This document shows positions 12,701-22,297 of a stretch of 64,000 bases of DNA, in pieces. The notes under the pieces were generated by a model. That model searched no databases. It was not told where the DNA came from and saw nothing but the letters and a program-made list of their open reading frames with translations. The DNA is from Sycon ciliatum (lineage: Eukaryota; Porifera; Calcarea; Leucosolenida; Sycettidae): positions 30,934,517 to 30,998,516 of the forward strand of contig NC_088645.1 in NCBI RefSeq assembly GCF_964019385.1, given 5' to 3'. The position numbers were made by a program, and so were the translations under genes. Each line of letters opens with the position of its first letter. Position 1 is the first letter of the stretch.

Positions 12701-13400
12701 AGAAGAGATCCCGCAAATCAGGAAAAACCATTGCGGAAAATATCGAGTAGATCATACACCATTCAATAATTTGGAGTAATTACAGTGAGAGAAACACTTC
12801 AAACAGTGCTCTCTCTTTCTCCATCCTTCCAAAATACCCTGTAACAATTCCCTGGAATTAATTTATTTTATATTCTCAGGACATCATTCTGAACAACTTC
12901 TTCCATGGGTCTTCAATCACCACGGAGGGCGAGAATACAGCTAAGTCATGCAGTCTACGGGAGGTGCGGGCTGTCATGGATATAGAGGCTGATGTTGTGC
13001 CAGCGTGAGGGCAGAGACAGAAAGAAGACGCTGATTTCTTGAACAACTCACCTACATATAATCGAATCCACAGGGAGCGCTCGTACTTTGATCCATCAGG
13101 AGGCGAATAATCTTCAAAGCACTCTCAAACACGGAGTTTTACAGTGGGCAGCCAATTTCACAGCCATTATGAAGGCCCTCGACGACTACAGGAGATTTGT
13201 AGAGGAAAGAACAAGGAGTACAGAGCGACAACAATCGCTTGAAGAAAAAGCAAAGAAAAACTGCTCTCTCTCCAGTCATTTAGATGCTGTTGCCCTTCGC
13301 AACTGGTTCCATCCAGAGGACGCGACTTTTGTTTGTCCCCAGTGCTCTCCGTTGCTATGCGTATCGAAGGGGCCGTGACGTCACACTTAACAGCCCCATA
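9762..13400. mobile_element. DNA transposon of unassigned superfamily, 3.6 kb
   Basis: The terminal inverted repeats start TATGGGGCTGTTAAGTG and, allowing mismatches, extend about 105 bp; both contain 'cgatacgcatagcaacg' and 'cactggggacaaacaaaag'. Comparison with the uninterrupted copy of the host element suggests a duplication of 3-4 bp (TAG or TAGT); the exact edge is ambiguous. The interior contains a poly-C tract (10784-10803) and a perfect foldback (11251-11470). No frame exceeds 145 codons and no transposase motif was recognised, so it is probably non-autonomous or decayed. Confidence 0.7.
11251..11470. repeat. Perfect 103-bp inverted repeat with 14-nt loop
   Basis: The left arm (11251-11353) and right arm (11368-11470) are exact reverse complements over 103 bp. 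The loop is 11354-11367. A single arm plus loop recurs at 56936-57048 with one observed difference. Perfect identity implies a recent origin or ongoing correction. Confidence 0.95.
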
Positions 13401-13483
13401 GTAGTGTGAGCATGACTGCCACGTTTCTGCGTTTTGCTGACGCATGGACGCGTGCTCATGGTCGCAGTGTGAGCGCGCCCTTA

Positions 13484-13901
13484 GGGCCGGGTTCCACTGC
13501 GGCTCCGCGGCTCCGCTGCTCCGCGGCACTTGGCTGCATGCAGCGGAGCAGCGCGGTTCCATTGACACTCGCCTTTCGCGGTACCGCGGTCGTGGTCTAC
13601 ACTTTTTGATGACGTCTCACCTGCCTGCGCGCGCGAAATCAAAAAAATTGTCGTGTTCTGGCCTGCGCAACGAATTAAATTTTGAATTTTAAAATTCTGG
13701 CGTACGAAACAATGCAAAGTACGGGAAACAGGTCGAGCCGCGACCGCGGCTCGCAGTTTTTGGTCAAGAATCGTAGCAAAAGCTCGCGGTGAGCCGCGGC
13801 CTCGCTGCTCCAGCTCGAGCCGCGGTCACTATGGTAATGATGACGTTTCAAGCCGCGAAAGACGAGCAGCGGAGCAGCGGAGCCGCAGTGGAACCCGGCC
13901 C
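13484..13901. mobile_element. Harbinger-like GC-rich MITE (418 bp)
   Basis: The termini are GGGCCGGGTTCCACTGCGGC and its exact complement, flanked by TTA on both sides (13481-13483, 13902-13904). Subterminal regions repeat 'gcggagcagcgg'-like words. No coding potential is recognised. It sits directly against copy 2 of the preceding element. Confidence 0.85.
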
Positions 13902-13904
13902 TTA

Positions 13905-15432
13905 GGGAGGTCAGTGAACGCAAGGCGCAGGCCTACACTCTGCGCATGCATTGCGTCATCGATTTTTTGAATGTGATCGCGGTGGGGCCGACAGAGAAAA
14001 CATGGCCGCGGTCTGTTTGCACCGCTGGGAGTCGTAAAATTACTGTTCTTCTGTCCCGGATCCCGCGACCATTCAAATCATACGCGACACGGAGGACTCA
14101 CGTACTCACCACGTTCTCAAGGCGAGGACGCATAGTGCTCCTGACTACAACCATAACCCGGTTGGCAGAGTCCCGGTCTTGCGACCATTTGAACCGTATT
14201 TGGATACCCAGGTTCGGACCCTCGTTACTCCAGGGGTTGTTAGGATTTAGAAAATTTCTTTTTTTGTGTTGTAGAAGTCGTCGTGTTCAGTCCATGCGCC
14301 AAGACCGAAAAAGTCGTCTAAAAGTTGTACTTTTTTATGCAGATTGGCCACTTTTCCGAGCTGAATATATTCGAATCTTCGTCGAAAAATTGTCAAGAAA
14401 ATGTTAGATGTCTCGAGTCGTTTGCAATTTTCTCTCCATCAGTGCTTGTTTGCGGAAGTTTTGCTTTCCGGACACCTTGATTGGGCCTTTCACCTTATGG
14501 ATGTCAGTTGTAGTGGTCGTTACTCATTGTCTCGACGTCGCTGGGAGTGTTCTTGTGGGAGCTATCAAATATTCGTAAAAATCAGGCAAGTGGCAAAGAA
14601 AAATTCGCCAAATTTTTGGGCAAGACAGTATGTAGACATCGATGCTTTCCTTTGACTCTCCACCGATGTGGAAACACTTCCAGAAGCGTTCATCGGTGTC
14701 CGGTTCTTGATGGGGTCGTGGTGGCCTCCTCGGTTTGGAACAAAACAAAATCAATGCATTGTCTGTTGTCACCAGTGGGAGACATATTACATGGCAAAGA
14801 AACGCACCAGCACCGGTATTCACTCTTGAGGGGCCTGAGATAGAAGCCCACATCATCTTCGTTCAAATGACAAAGTTCTAACCAGGGTCTGCAGACCGTA
14901 ATTTCAATGTCATTTTTTGGTCCCTTTTAAAAAATGGCCTAGCCAACAGCCTGTATGTAGTTTATGAAGCATTGGCGTGTTCTTCGGGTTTGCAATCATG
15001 TTATACTACTCATGACCTTCTCTTGTAAGATTCGTGCGAAACTGAAAGTTGTAATGTACTCTCAGGACAGCTTGAAGTAGGTTTCAATTCTCGGTGAAGG
15101 GCAAAGATCAAAAACCGTCATTGTGAATGTCAATGGGAATATGATCCAAGAGTCCACAACCCCAAGGGAAATGTATGATGGACTCTTAGTATGATCTGTG
15201 CGCAAAGAACTGCAGTTGAGTCATTGTTTTAGCAATATGTGTGCGTTCTGAGTTTTAGCACATTCTTAGACTCTTATTGTGCTGGAGTGTGCACTTTATA
15301 ACACGTGTACATGTATAACAAAAGCTGAATTATACAACGGTAGAAAATGATATGCCCCATTCTCAGCTTTGGTTTCTGGCGTTCTTTTAATTATTAGTAT
15401 TTCAGGCTGCGTGTTCTTGGGCTCCGTGTTCT
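13905..15432. other. Stretch without recognisable features
   Basis: Open frames of 85-153 codons (for example plus-strand 13946-14407) show no motif I can assign and overlap frames on the other strand. I see no repeats or splice-bounded exon I would defend. Confidence 0.4.
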
Positions 15433-16289
15433 TTAAAGGGGAAGTATACCCTAAAATCAAATTTTCACCAGTTGTAGTCTTCGGGGTGCTGAGTCGAATG
15501 GTTCTTGGCCCGAGGAAGCTGAGACACTCCCTTCCTCCTTTATTCCCAATCGAACTCGCGCACTTCCACCGAAACTGGGTGACTGCGCCCTACTAGATAG
15601 GGATTTGTATGGAAAAATCACTAAAAACGCCGTTTCGTTCTTATAAAAGTGCGGATGACCGCGATTGGTGTAGTCTTTTGGCCGCTGAGTCGGCTGGTTT
15701 TGGTCCGAAAAGGCTGCGATGCAGCGTTCGGCCCTTATTCCCAATCGAACACGGTTGAGTAAGCGGTCACGTGCTCACTTACAGCCTGTTTGGGCCCGTT
15801 TATGTCACTCGAGTTGAACCTTTGAACCAGGGAGTCGCAAAAGCCTCTTACGACTCCCTGCTTTGAACCTTTGAGTTGAACCTTGATGTGAAAATTGTAG
15901 CCTGCAGGCACGGTGACCAGGCGGCTGGTGTACGCATGACCACGTGACCGCTTACTCAACCGTGTTCGATTGGGAATAAGGGCCAAACGCTGCATCGCAG
16001 CCTTTCTGGACCAAAACCAGTCGACTCAGCGGCCAAAATACGACAACATATGGACCAACTGTGGTCATCCGTGCTTTTATAAGAACAAAACGGCGTTTTA
16101 GTGACTTGTTCCATACAAATCCCTATCTAGTAGGGCACAGGCACCCAGTTTCAGTGGAAGTGCGCGAGTTCGATTGGGAATAAAGGAGGAAAAGAGTGTC
16201 TCAGTGTCCTCGGACCAAGACCATTCGACTCAGCACCCCGAAGATTACAACTGGTGAAAATTTGATTTTAGGGTATACTTCCCCTTTAA
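15433..16289. mobile_element. Long foldback element
   Basis: The ends are TTAAAGGGGAAGTATACCC and its complement. The inverted arms are close to 400 bp each, covering nearly the whole element. The centre is occupied by a 33-bp hAT-like insertion (15828-15860). It is immediately followed by a shorter relative. Confidence 0.85.
15828..15860. mobile_element. Ultra-short hAT-like element, copy A (33 bp)
   Basis: The termini are CAGGGAGTCG and CGACTCCCTG. It is flanked by the perfect 8-bp direct repeat CTTTGAAC (15820-15827 and 15861-15868). CAGGG ends with 8-bp duplications are typical of the hAT superfamily. See copies at 36356 and 42385. Confidence 0.7.
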
Positions 16290-16588
16290 GCCTAAAATCA
16301 AATTTTCACCAGTTGTAGTCTTCGAGGTGCTGAGTCCAATGGTCTTGGTCCGAGGAAGCTCAGACGCTCCCTTCCTCCTTTATTCCCAATCGAACTCGCG
16401 CACTTCTACCGAAACTGGGTGACTGCGCCCTGCTAGATGGGGATTTGTATGCGAAATGTCACTAAAAGCGCCATTTCGTTCTTATAAAAGCACGGATGAC
16501 CGCGATTGGTCCATATGTTGTAGTCTGACTCAGCACCCCGAAGACTACAACTGGTGAACATTTTGATTTTAGGCTTAACTTCCTCTTT
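16290..16588. mobile_element. Shorter foldback related to 15433-16289
   Basis: The left arm starts with 'cctaaaatcaaattttcacc' and the right arm is its complement near 16545-16580. The internal part of the larger relative is deleted. It is tandem to the larger copy and shares its boundary. Confidence 0.7.
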
Positions 16589-16607
16589 GACGTGGCTCTA
16601 CTGTACG

Positions 16608-16910
16608 TGTACCGTAAAGTACCGTTGATCCGCCCCCACGCCATGTCGCTTCCCAGCTGGGTTTTCGGCAGGGGGCGAGAATTAGATCAAGGCTGTCAAG
16701 TGCAGTACGATGTACAACAACGTAGAAGTTCAGACTCGATGCGCTGGATTGTGCACATTTTGATCCTGGATTGGCAAGTATTGTGTACAGCAGTGCATGC
16801 GTCGGCTCAACATCGTATTTCGTTGTATACGCCGAAGTCGCTTCACAAGGAGAACATCGACAGGGGGCGGGAATTAGAGAGGGGGCGGATCAACGGTACT
16901 TTACGGTACA
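16608..16910. mobile_element. MITE with 30-bp inverted ends
   Basis: The left end reads TGTACCGTAAAGTACCGTTG followed by ATCCGCCCCC; the right end is the exact complement. The interior has no gene. Superfamily is not assigned because no clear target duplication was identified. Confidence 0.75.
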
Positions 16911-19195
16911 TGTAATGTAAAGAACTTGGTGTGCCCCCCCGTCAATTTCTACCTGTAAACAACTTGAGCACATACACCGGAATACAGCGCTGAACCAATT
17001 TAATTATCACAACTATGCACATGGACCACATGATAGTACATTCGAGCGCAGGTATTCCGGGGGGGGGGGGAACTTTACATTATTTCACTTGCAAACGCAT
17101 TGCACGTTACGTGCGATTTCGATTCCTTCACTGTACATGTAGATCTACATAAGAAAAGGAACAAGTTACAAAACAGCCGAGCTGCAGCATGCATTCTTGA
17201 TCAATAATCTGGCACACCCTGGTTTCAGTCAACCACATGGTAGCAGCTAAAAGTGCTTATAGCTGAGACACAGGCAGGAAGTGCTATATGTGTGCTTTCT
17301 TTTCCATCTCCTTCACAATGAGGAAACTCAATACAAGTGCAGACTGCCTCTTTTACGGCCAAAGAAACACAGTGTATGGTAAAGAAAGTGTCCTAAGGCC
17401 GAGAAAAGGAAATAGCTAAGTAATAGGAATGGTAAAGCTACTATAAAAAAAAAGACTGAAACCGAACCCTTTAAACAACTTCCAGCTAGTATGTGACATA
17501 CAAGTCAGTTAGGTTCAACACTATGCCATTGGATGACAGGGCGGTGCCCTACTCCGATGCCAGCCAGCCACGTCATGGACAGACGCACCAATGAGATGAT
17601 GGTTAGGGATAGTCAGAGGCGAAAGTTAACCACAACTTGGAAGAACGGAGAAATTGTGTACAGCTACAAACAGGATCCGGGAACACAAGCTTTCGGTCAA
17701 AGGGAATGAATTCTACACGAGCATCTTGAGAAAAGCACTTGTGTCATTCCCCATACTTCACAGTCTAGCCAGCACCAGCATTTACACACTGAATGTCGGC
17801 ATAAGACAGAGTGACCAAATTAAGACAACATCACCAGGGCTGGCCATCAAACAGAAGACTGTTGTCGGGAGCCACCTGGATCTGTATGCAGTGACCATGA
17901 CCATGATACTCGATAGGCACTTGGATACCCATATGTGCACAGAATATGATTGGAAAAACCTCAACCAAGACAGCGGCACTGAAAATCTGTCTCCAGTGGC
18001 TTGTTCAAACACGGCTACGAATCCCACCAGACCAAACTTACACAATCCACTACAAACGAGCTGTAAATGGTCAGCGTGCTGTGTTCGAAACGCTCGACCA
18101 CGTTCCTCGGCAGAGGACACCACGGGTGTGCACGTACTCTTAACCAGTTCAGCCGTGCATGGGATGTGACAGTATTGCCTGTGACCGAACAGCTTGAAAA
18201 AGAACGAGACAATCCCTCTAGTCACTGCATATGGCCCATTTCACAAGGCATATCCTTGGCCTGAGAGTACACCATGACGATTGTTCCTTCATTTCTCTGA
18301 CCAGTTGGGCCCACACTTGAGGTCCATAATCAAGATGGAGAGCAGCCAGCTTGCTCTATGAACGCATGCGACAATATTCAGTAGACGGCATAATCCTGAC
18401 TCCTGCATGGACAAAAACAAAATGAAAAGCCACACCAAGTCATAAGCATCGTGATTAGTATACATGTAAACTACTACAATGTATTCTGAATGCAATTGAA
18501 CCTCGGAACATAAGCCATACCCCTGGCAACTGCATACTCTCGGTGGAAACTAATTCAAACTATTACTTCACAAAACGGGGTTTCCAGTACGTTTTGAACT
18601 TAACATCCCTAACGAGTAATCTATAATGTAACGATTATGAAGTTGATTGTGAGGAATTATTGATCAATGTCCGAGTAATCGGTATAATCGTTTCAGCCCT
18701 ACTTGTACTTCATAGGTCAACCCAATCCCACGGGCCACGACACGCTGATACCACCATAATTATGCCATTTTTACAGGGTTTAATGCACAGCTTCCACATT
18801 TCATACTGGTAACACAACTACAAGCACATGCGCGCACCTCTATGTGAGACCAATCGACCTGCAAAAGTTACAAATACGGCAAAAGCGTGTGTATGCGCAT
18901 GGGCCATTACGATATGGTCCTCTTGTCAGGGTCTGTTCACTGTTATGCTGTCCTTTTTTTCTTGGCTTACGGGGCAGGAATGTCCCCGTTGTGTTGGTGA
19001 TGTGCAAGCGGCGTGGGCCGGCTAAGAGTGCAGTGTGGAATGGTGGAGCGAGTTAATTCACCGAGAAACGATGAAGGTAATAATTGCGCCTGCCAAACAC
19101 CATGAGACTCCAGAATATGTGTTTGTCTATGGAGTAAATAAGAGTGCATACATACTTATTTAATTCTACACACATTCCCATGACTACCATGCATG
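16911..19195. other. Stretch without recognisable features
   Basis: Contains a poly-G run near 17060-17070. The longest open frame (17654-18169, plus) has no recognisable motif and is opposed by an equally long minus-strand frame. No gene is supported. Confidence 0.4.
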
Positions 19196-19513
19196 AATCG
19201 TAGATTCCGCTAGGACCCGCAGGGTCCGACGTGGAATCGGGGTTACACGAGGAGTGAAGGCGAAGAATGTGGCAGTGTGTTTGGCCTCAAATCGCTCTAG
19301 TTTTCCATAAATTTCCAGCGGTTTAAAGATAAAAATGCAAATGCACGCCTTGATTGCACCTAGCACCTCTTGCTTTCTTTGGCCTTTTCTGAGCGACCAA
19401 AATGATAGTGCAATCAAGAGTAGTGACAGTGAGGGGTGGGCGACACCAGCACAATGGGTGGGAACACACTGTCACATTCTTCGCCTTCACTCCTCGTGTA
19501 ACCCCGATTCCAC
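19196..19513. repeat. Older foldback split by the Polinton (left part)
   Basis: The left arm at 19196-19271 contains 'gattccgctaggacccg' and 'gacgtggaatcgggg'. Its inverted partner is split: 19473-19513 lies left of the Polinton and 33352-33392 lies right of it. The intact arm therefore gives the sequence of the empty target site, including TTCCAC. Confidence 0.85.
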
Positions 19514-19568
19514 AGTAGTATAGTGCGATGGGGGTTCTGGCTCAAATCCCACCTTTGACCCCTGGCTG

Positions 19569-19928
19569 CCTAATAAGGAAGAATAGTCCAAATATGGCAG
19601 ATGACCTTTGACCTTTGACCTGCCATATAAGGCTGAATAGTCCATATATGGAAGATGTCATTTGACCTTTGACCTTTGGTGTGACCTTTGACCTTTCCAT
19701 ATAAGGATGAATAGTCCATATATGGAAGATGACCTTTGACCTTTGACCTTTGACCTTTGCTGTGACCTTTGACCTTTCCAAATACGGATGATTGGTCCAT
19801 AGAAGGAATGTGACCTTTGACCTTTGGGATTGGTCTATATATGGGGTGAAGTGTCCTTATAAGGAAGGTGCACGTGGTTCAGGTCATAGTAGGCATCTTC
19901 CATAGTGGGGAGAAGTGTCCTTATAAGG
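19569..19928. promoter_or_regulatory. Array of DR1 nuclear-receptor and CArG/SRF consensus sites
   Basis: The 13-mer TGACCTTTGACCT (complement of a perfect DR1, AGGTCA-A-AGGTCA) starts at 19602, 19609, 19663, 19682, 19730, 19737, 19744, 19763 and 19811, partly overlapping. The pattern CC(A/T)6GG occurs at 19569, 19588, 19623, 19642, 19697, 19716, 19855 and 19919, and again at 20177. The two kinds alternate. DR1 is the classic HNF4/RXR/COUP-TF site and CArG the SRF/MADS site. Whether host factors bind is inference; the array may be only a tandem repeat. Confidence 0.5.
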
Positions 19929-20280
19929 AAGTTGTACACGGATGAGGTCATAGTAGGCATGTGCCATAGTGGGGTGAAGTGTCCTTATAGGGAAGGTGTA
20001 CACGGATGATGTCATAGAAGGCATGTGCCATAAAGGGGTGAAGTGTCCTTATAGGGAAGTTGTACACGGATGATGTCATAGTAGGCATATTCCATAGTAG
20101 GGTGAAGTGTCCTTATAGGGAAGGTGTATATGCTGTAGTTTTTAAATAAGGCATATTCCATAGTGGGTGGAAGATGCCTTATATGGCATGCGTATCCTGG
20201 CCAGGTCATAGTAGGCATGCAGTTGAAACAATCATTGAGGTCCTTTCTGTCTGAGGCTTTGAAGAAAAGAAGCATCATGT

Positions 20281-20352
20281 AACAAAGCTGGGTTCGTACC
20301 CGCAACCTCTCGTACGGAAGGCATGAACTGTACCAAACGACCAGGACGACTA
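20281..20352 (-). other. tRNA-like segment in the Polinton left repeat, copy 1
   Basis: Read on the minus strand, a box-A-like TGGTCGTTTGG is followed after a normal interval by the box-B-like GGTACGAACCC, with a T-arm-like stem carrying one mismatch. A second copy lies at 20424-20496. The acceptor stem and anticodon arm do not form convincingly, so this is at best a tRNA-derived relic. Confidence 0.35.
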
Positions 20353-20423
20353 CACACAAGACCCAAGGCTCAAATCGCCTATTTATACCCGGACCGTAAA
20401 GAAGAAGAAAAAACGCATCATGT

Positions 20424-20496
20424 AACAAAGCTGGATTCGTACCCGCAACCTCTCGTACTGAAAGCACCAACTGTACCAAACCACCACGGACGACTA
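20424..20496 (-). other. tRNA-like segment in the Polinton left repeat, copy 2
   Basis: Diverged tandem duplicate of 20281-20352, about 143 bp away, sharing 'gcatcatgtaacaaagctgg' and the box-B-like word with one further change. Inverted equivalents occur at 32351-32422 and 32493-32565. Confidence 0.35.
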
Positions 20497-20763
20497 TGCA
20501 TAAGAGGGAAGGCTCAAATTGACTACATATACTGGGACCGAAGCTCACCAAGGTCTCGCTGGATGAGACATCAGCGACCTATCGACAATGTCATCGAGCA
20601 TGGAAAGAAGGGTGGGTGGTGGTGGGATCCGCATGGCATCCAACAGATGGACAGTCGCCAACAATCACTACCCGTGCAGGATCATGATGCAAGTCAACCC
20701 GCGTACAGAGCACTCGTTTCATTTATTTTATATTTTATTTTTTCATATGAATGACATTGTGAA

Positions 20764-22263
20764 TCATGATCTAAGACTGTTCACATCCTTCTTTGTGAGC
20801 CAGGTATTGAATTTATTATCCGTGTAGCCTTTCCATTGCACAAGACGTTGATCCTTGTTGTATTTCAACACCTTATCGAATCTCAAACCGGTCTCTCTGG
20901 CGTGTTGCAGTTCTGCTTCGTAAAACGATCCGATGATGTGTTCTCCCATCAGATCACGAATCCTGTAGGTGTGTGGTGATGTTGGTAGGATGTCATTCAC
21001 CCTGAATACTTCCTCCGTCCAGTTTGCAGTGTAGCCCTTCTCGAAATGACGCTTAGATACGGTTAAGCGCACCTCATCATCCACTTTGAACTTGGGTTTC
21101 GACTGCAGGGGGTCTTGTTGATCTGCATCTTTTGGTATTCTACCGTTCGATGCTTCGGTAGGTGTCATCCCAATGCTTCTATGCTTTGACTGGTTGTAGC
21201 GGTCTAGTAGTTGAGGTAGGACGTTGAGGTACGTGTTCGTGGATTTCTCTGTAAAGTGACGCCACATTCTTGACTTCAACGTTCTATTGAAGCGCTCGAC
21301 CACCACCGCTTTACCCTCGTTATGGGTGCTGTACATGATGACGTTGTGTTGTGATAACCATCGTTTCATGGGGGCATTGTAGAATTCCTTGCCTTCGTCT
21401 ACCCAGAGTTTTAACGGTGTCCTTCCGGATGTACTGACAATCTCATCGAACGCATCTCTCACGGCGATACCCGTCTTCGATTTCAAAGGCATTGCCCAGG
21501 CATAGCGGCTGTATAAGTCGATGACTGTTAGCAGGAATTTGATGTTCTTATTGCTTCGGGCAAACCGTTGCATATCCACGAGATCTGCACTCCATATATG
21601 GTCAATTGCTCTGCTCTTCACCTTGCGTCTTTTGAAATGCACTCGTCTGGGCTTGTGCAATTCGTTAGCCAGTTTCGTATGGAACTGTGCGGGTTGTATC
21701 TTCTTCTTCTTCGGTCTTCCATCATGAATTGCTCTTTGCACTTTGGTGTCCCACAAGACTCCACCACCGCCTTGCAAGACACCTAAACTGAGAACCAGTT
21801 TATCGTTTTCCAGCTTTTCGTCATCATCAAAGACTCTTCGGAAAATTCGAAGTGCTTCATCCAGACCATATTTGGAAAATAGCTTTCCCATCAATATGGC
21901 ATACCATCCACATACTGCTGTGCTTCTGTCTTGAACGGCTTGGGTGTTGGTGATGATCTTACAGTCTGCGTAGGCTTCTTTAAAGAAATCGCACAGTGCA
22001 GGTTCAGTGTAATCTTGCTCCATAGTGTATAGACTGCGTCCGAAACTGTCGAAAACCAAGATCACGTTTTGCTCGCGACACACGGTCAACCAATGATGTC
22101 CGCCTTCCGTTGCATCGTACACCGGTAGAACGTTGTCGGTGTTGACGATACAAAAGTCTCCATTGTTCAAGGGTGGCAAGAGGTCGTAACTCGTACAGCC
22201 CACGAACCCTCCGACACCATTCAATCTTCCTTTGATATCGGCACTGCTGAGAGGATAGTCCAT
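20764..22263 (-). CDS. Fused adenain-type cysteine protease and chromodomain integrase
   Basis: This 499-residue protein has two enzymes in one frame. Residues 1-150 look like the adenovirus-type cysteine protease: His57 before Trp in GGHHWL, Asp72 in FDSFG, Gln111, and Cys118 in CGWY, with the Gln-to-Cys spacing of seven seen in adenain. Residues 215-375 form a retroviral-type integrase core with Asp227, Asp289 and Glu323. The tail (about 462-493) is chromodomain-like, with LVQWKGY and NTWL. The linker holds LQGG/G at 163-167, matching the adenain cleavage consensus, followed by a basic stretch KPKKKK-like at 183-189. The protease would mature capsid precursors; the integrase would insert the element. 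No stop or frameshift separates the domains. It is the last gene of the array, starting 34 nt after the preceding stop. The fold assignments rest on motifs only, but are strong. Confidence 0.93.
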   Translation of the reverse strand: MDYPLSSADIKGRLNGVGGFVGCTSYDLLPPLNNGDFCIVNTDNVLPVYDATEGGHHWLTVCREQNVILVFDSFGRSLYTMEQDYTEPALCDFFKEAYADCKIITNTQAVQDRSTAVCGWYAILMGKLFSKYGLDEALRIFRRVFDDDEKLENDKLVLSLGVLQGGGGVLWDTKVQRAIHDGRPKKKKIQPAQFHTKLANELHKPRRVHFKRRKVKSRAIDHIWSADLVDMQRFARSNKNIKFLLTVIDLYSRYAWAMPLKSKTGIAVRDAFDEIVSTSGRTPLKLWVDEGKEFYNAPMKRWLSQHNVIMYSTHNEGKAVVVERFNRTLKSRMWRHFTEKSTNTYLNVLPQLLDRYNQSKHRSIGMTPTEASNGRIPKDADQQDPLQSKPKFKVDDEVRLTVSKRHFEKGYTANWTEEVFRVNDILPTSPHTYRIRDLMGEHIIGSFYEAELQHARETGLRFDKVLKYNKDQRLVQWKGYTDNKFNTWLTKKDVNSLRS

Positions 22264-22297
22264 TCTTGATCATAGCCTGAAAATATTTGGCACGTGA

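Larger units (their letters stand above)
8891..13480. mobile_element. Harbinger-like element copy 2, split by an insertion
   Basis: The left end GGGCGCGCTCACACTGCGACC follows copy 1 after three bases (TTC). The sequence matches copy 1 up to 9761, is interrupted by the element at 9762-13400, and resumes at about 13401 with the same right-end sequence, finishing at 13480 before TTA (13481-13483). The match of both halves to copy 1 proves the nesting. Confidence 0.8.
19514..20674. repeat. Polinton left terminal inverted repeat
   Basis: Matches the complement of 32166-33351 to the point 'caatcactacccg', where similarity stops. It contains sites matching DR1 and CArG consensus motifs (19569-19928 and 20177), spaced 'gtgtccttataaggaag'-type repeats (to about 20130) and two tandem tRNA-like segments. 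Small indels (about 25 bp in total) distinguish the arms. Confidence 0.95.

Noticed and set aside
17654..18169. 171-codon plus frame as a gene
   Set aside because: No motif, no splice or start context, and a similar-length frame on the opposite strand.
20012..20551. Long minus frame (179 codons) and its mirror at 32345-32833
   Set aside because: It translates the Polinton terminal repeats, including the tandem tRNA-like segments. The two frames are the same repeat read twice and have no protein-like motif.
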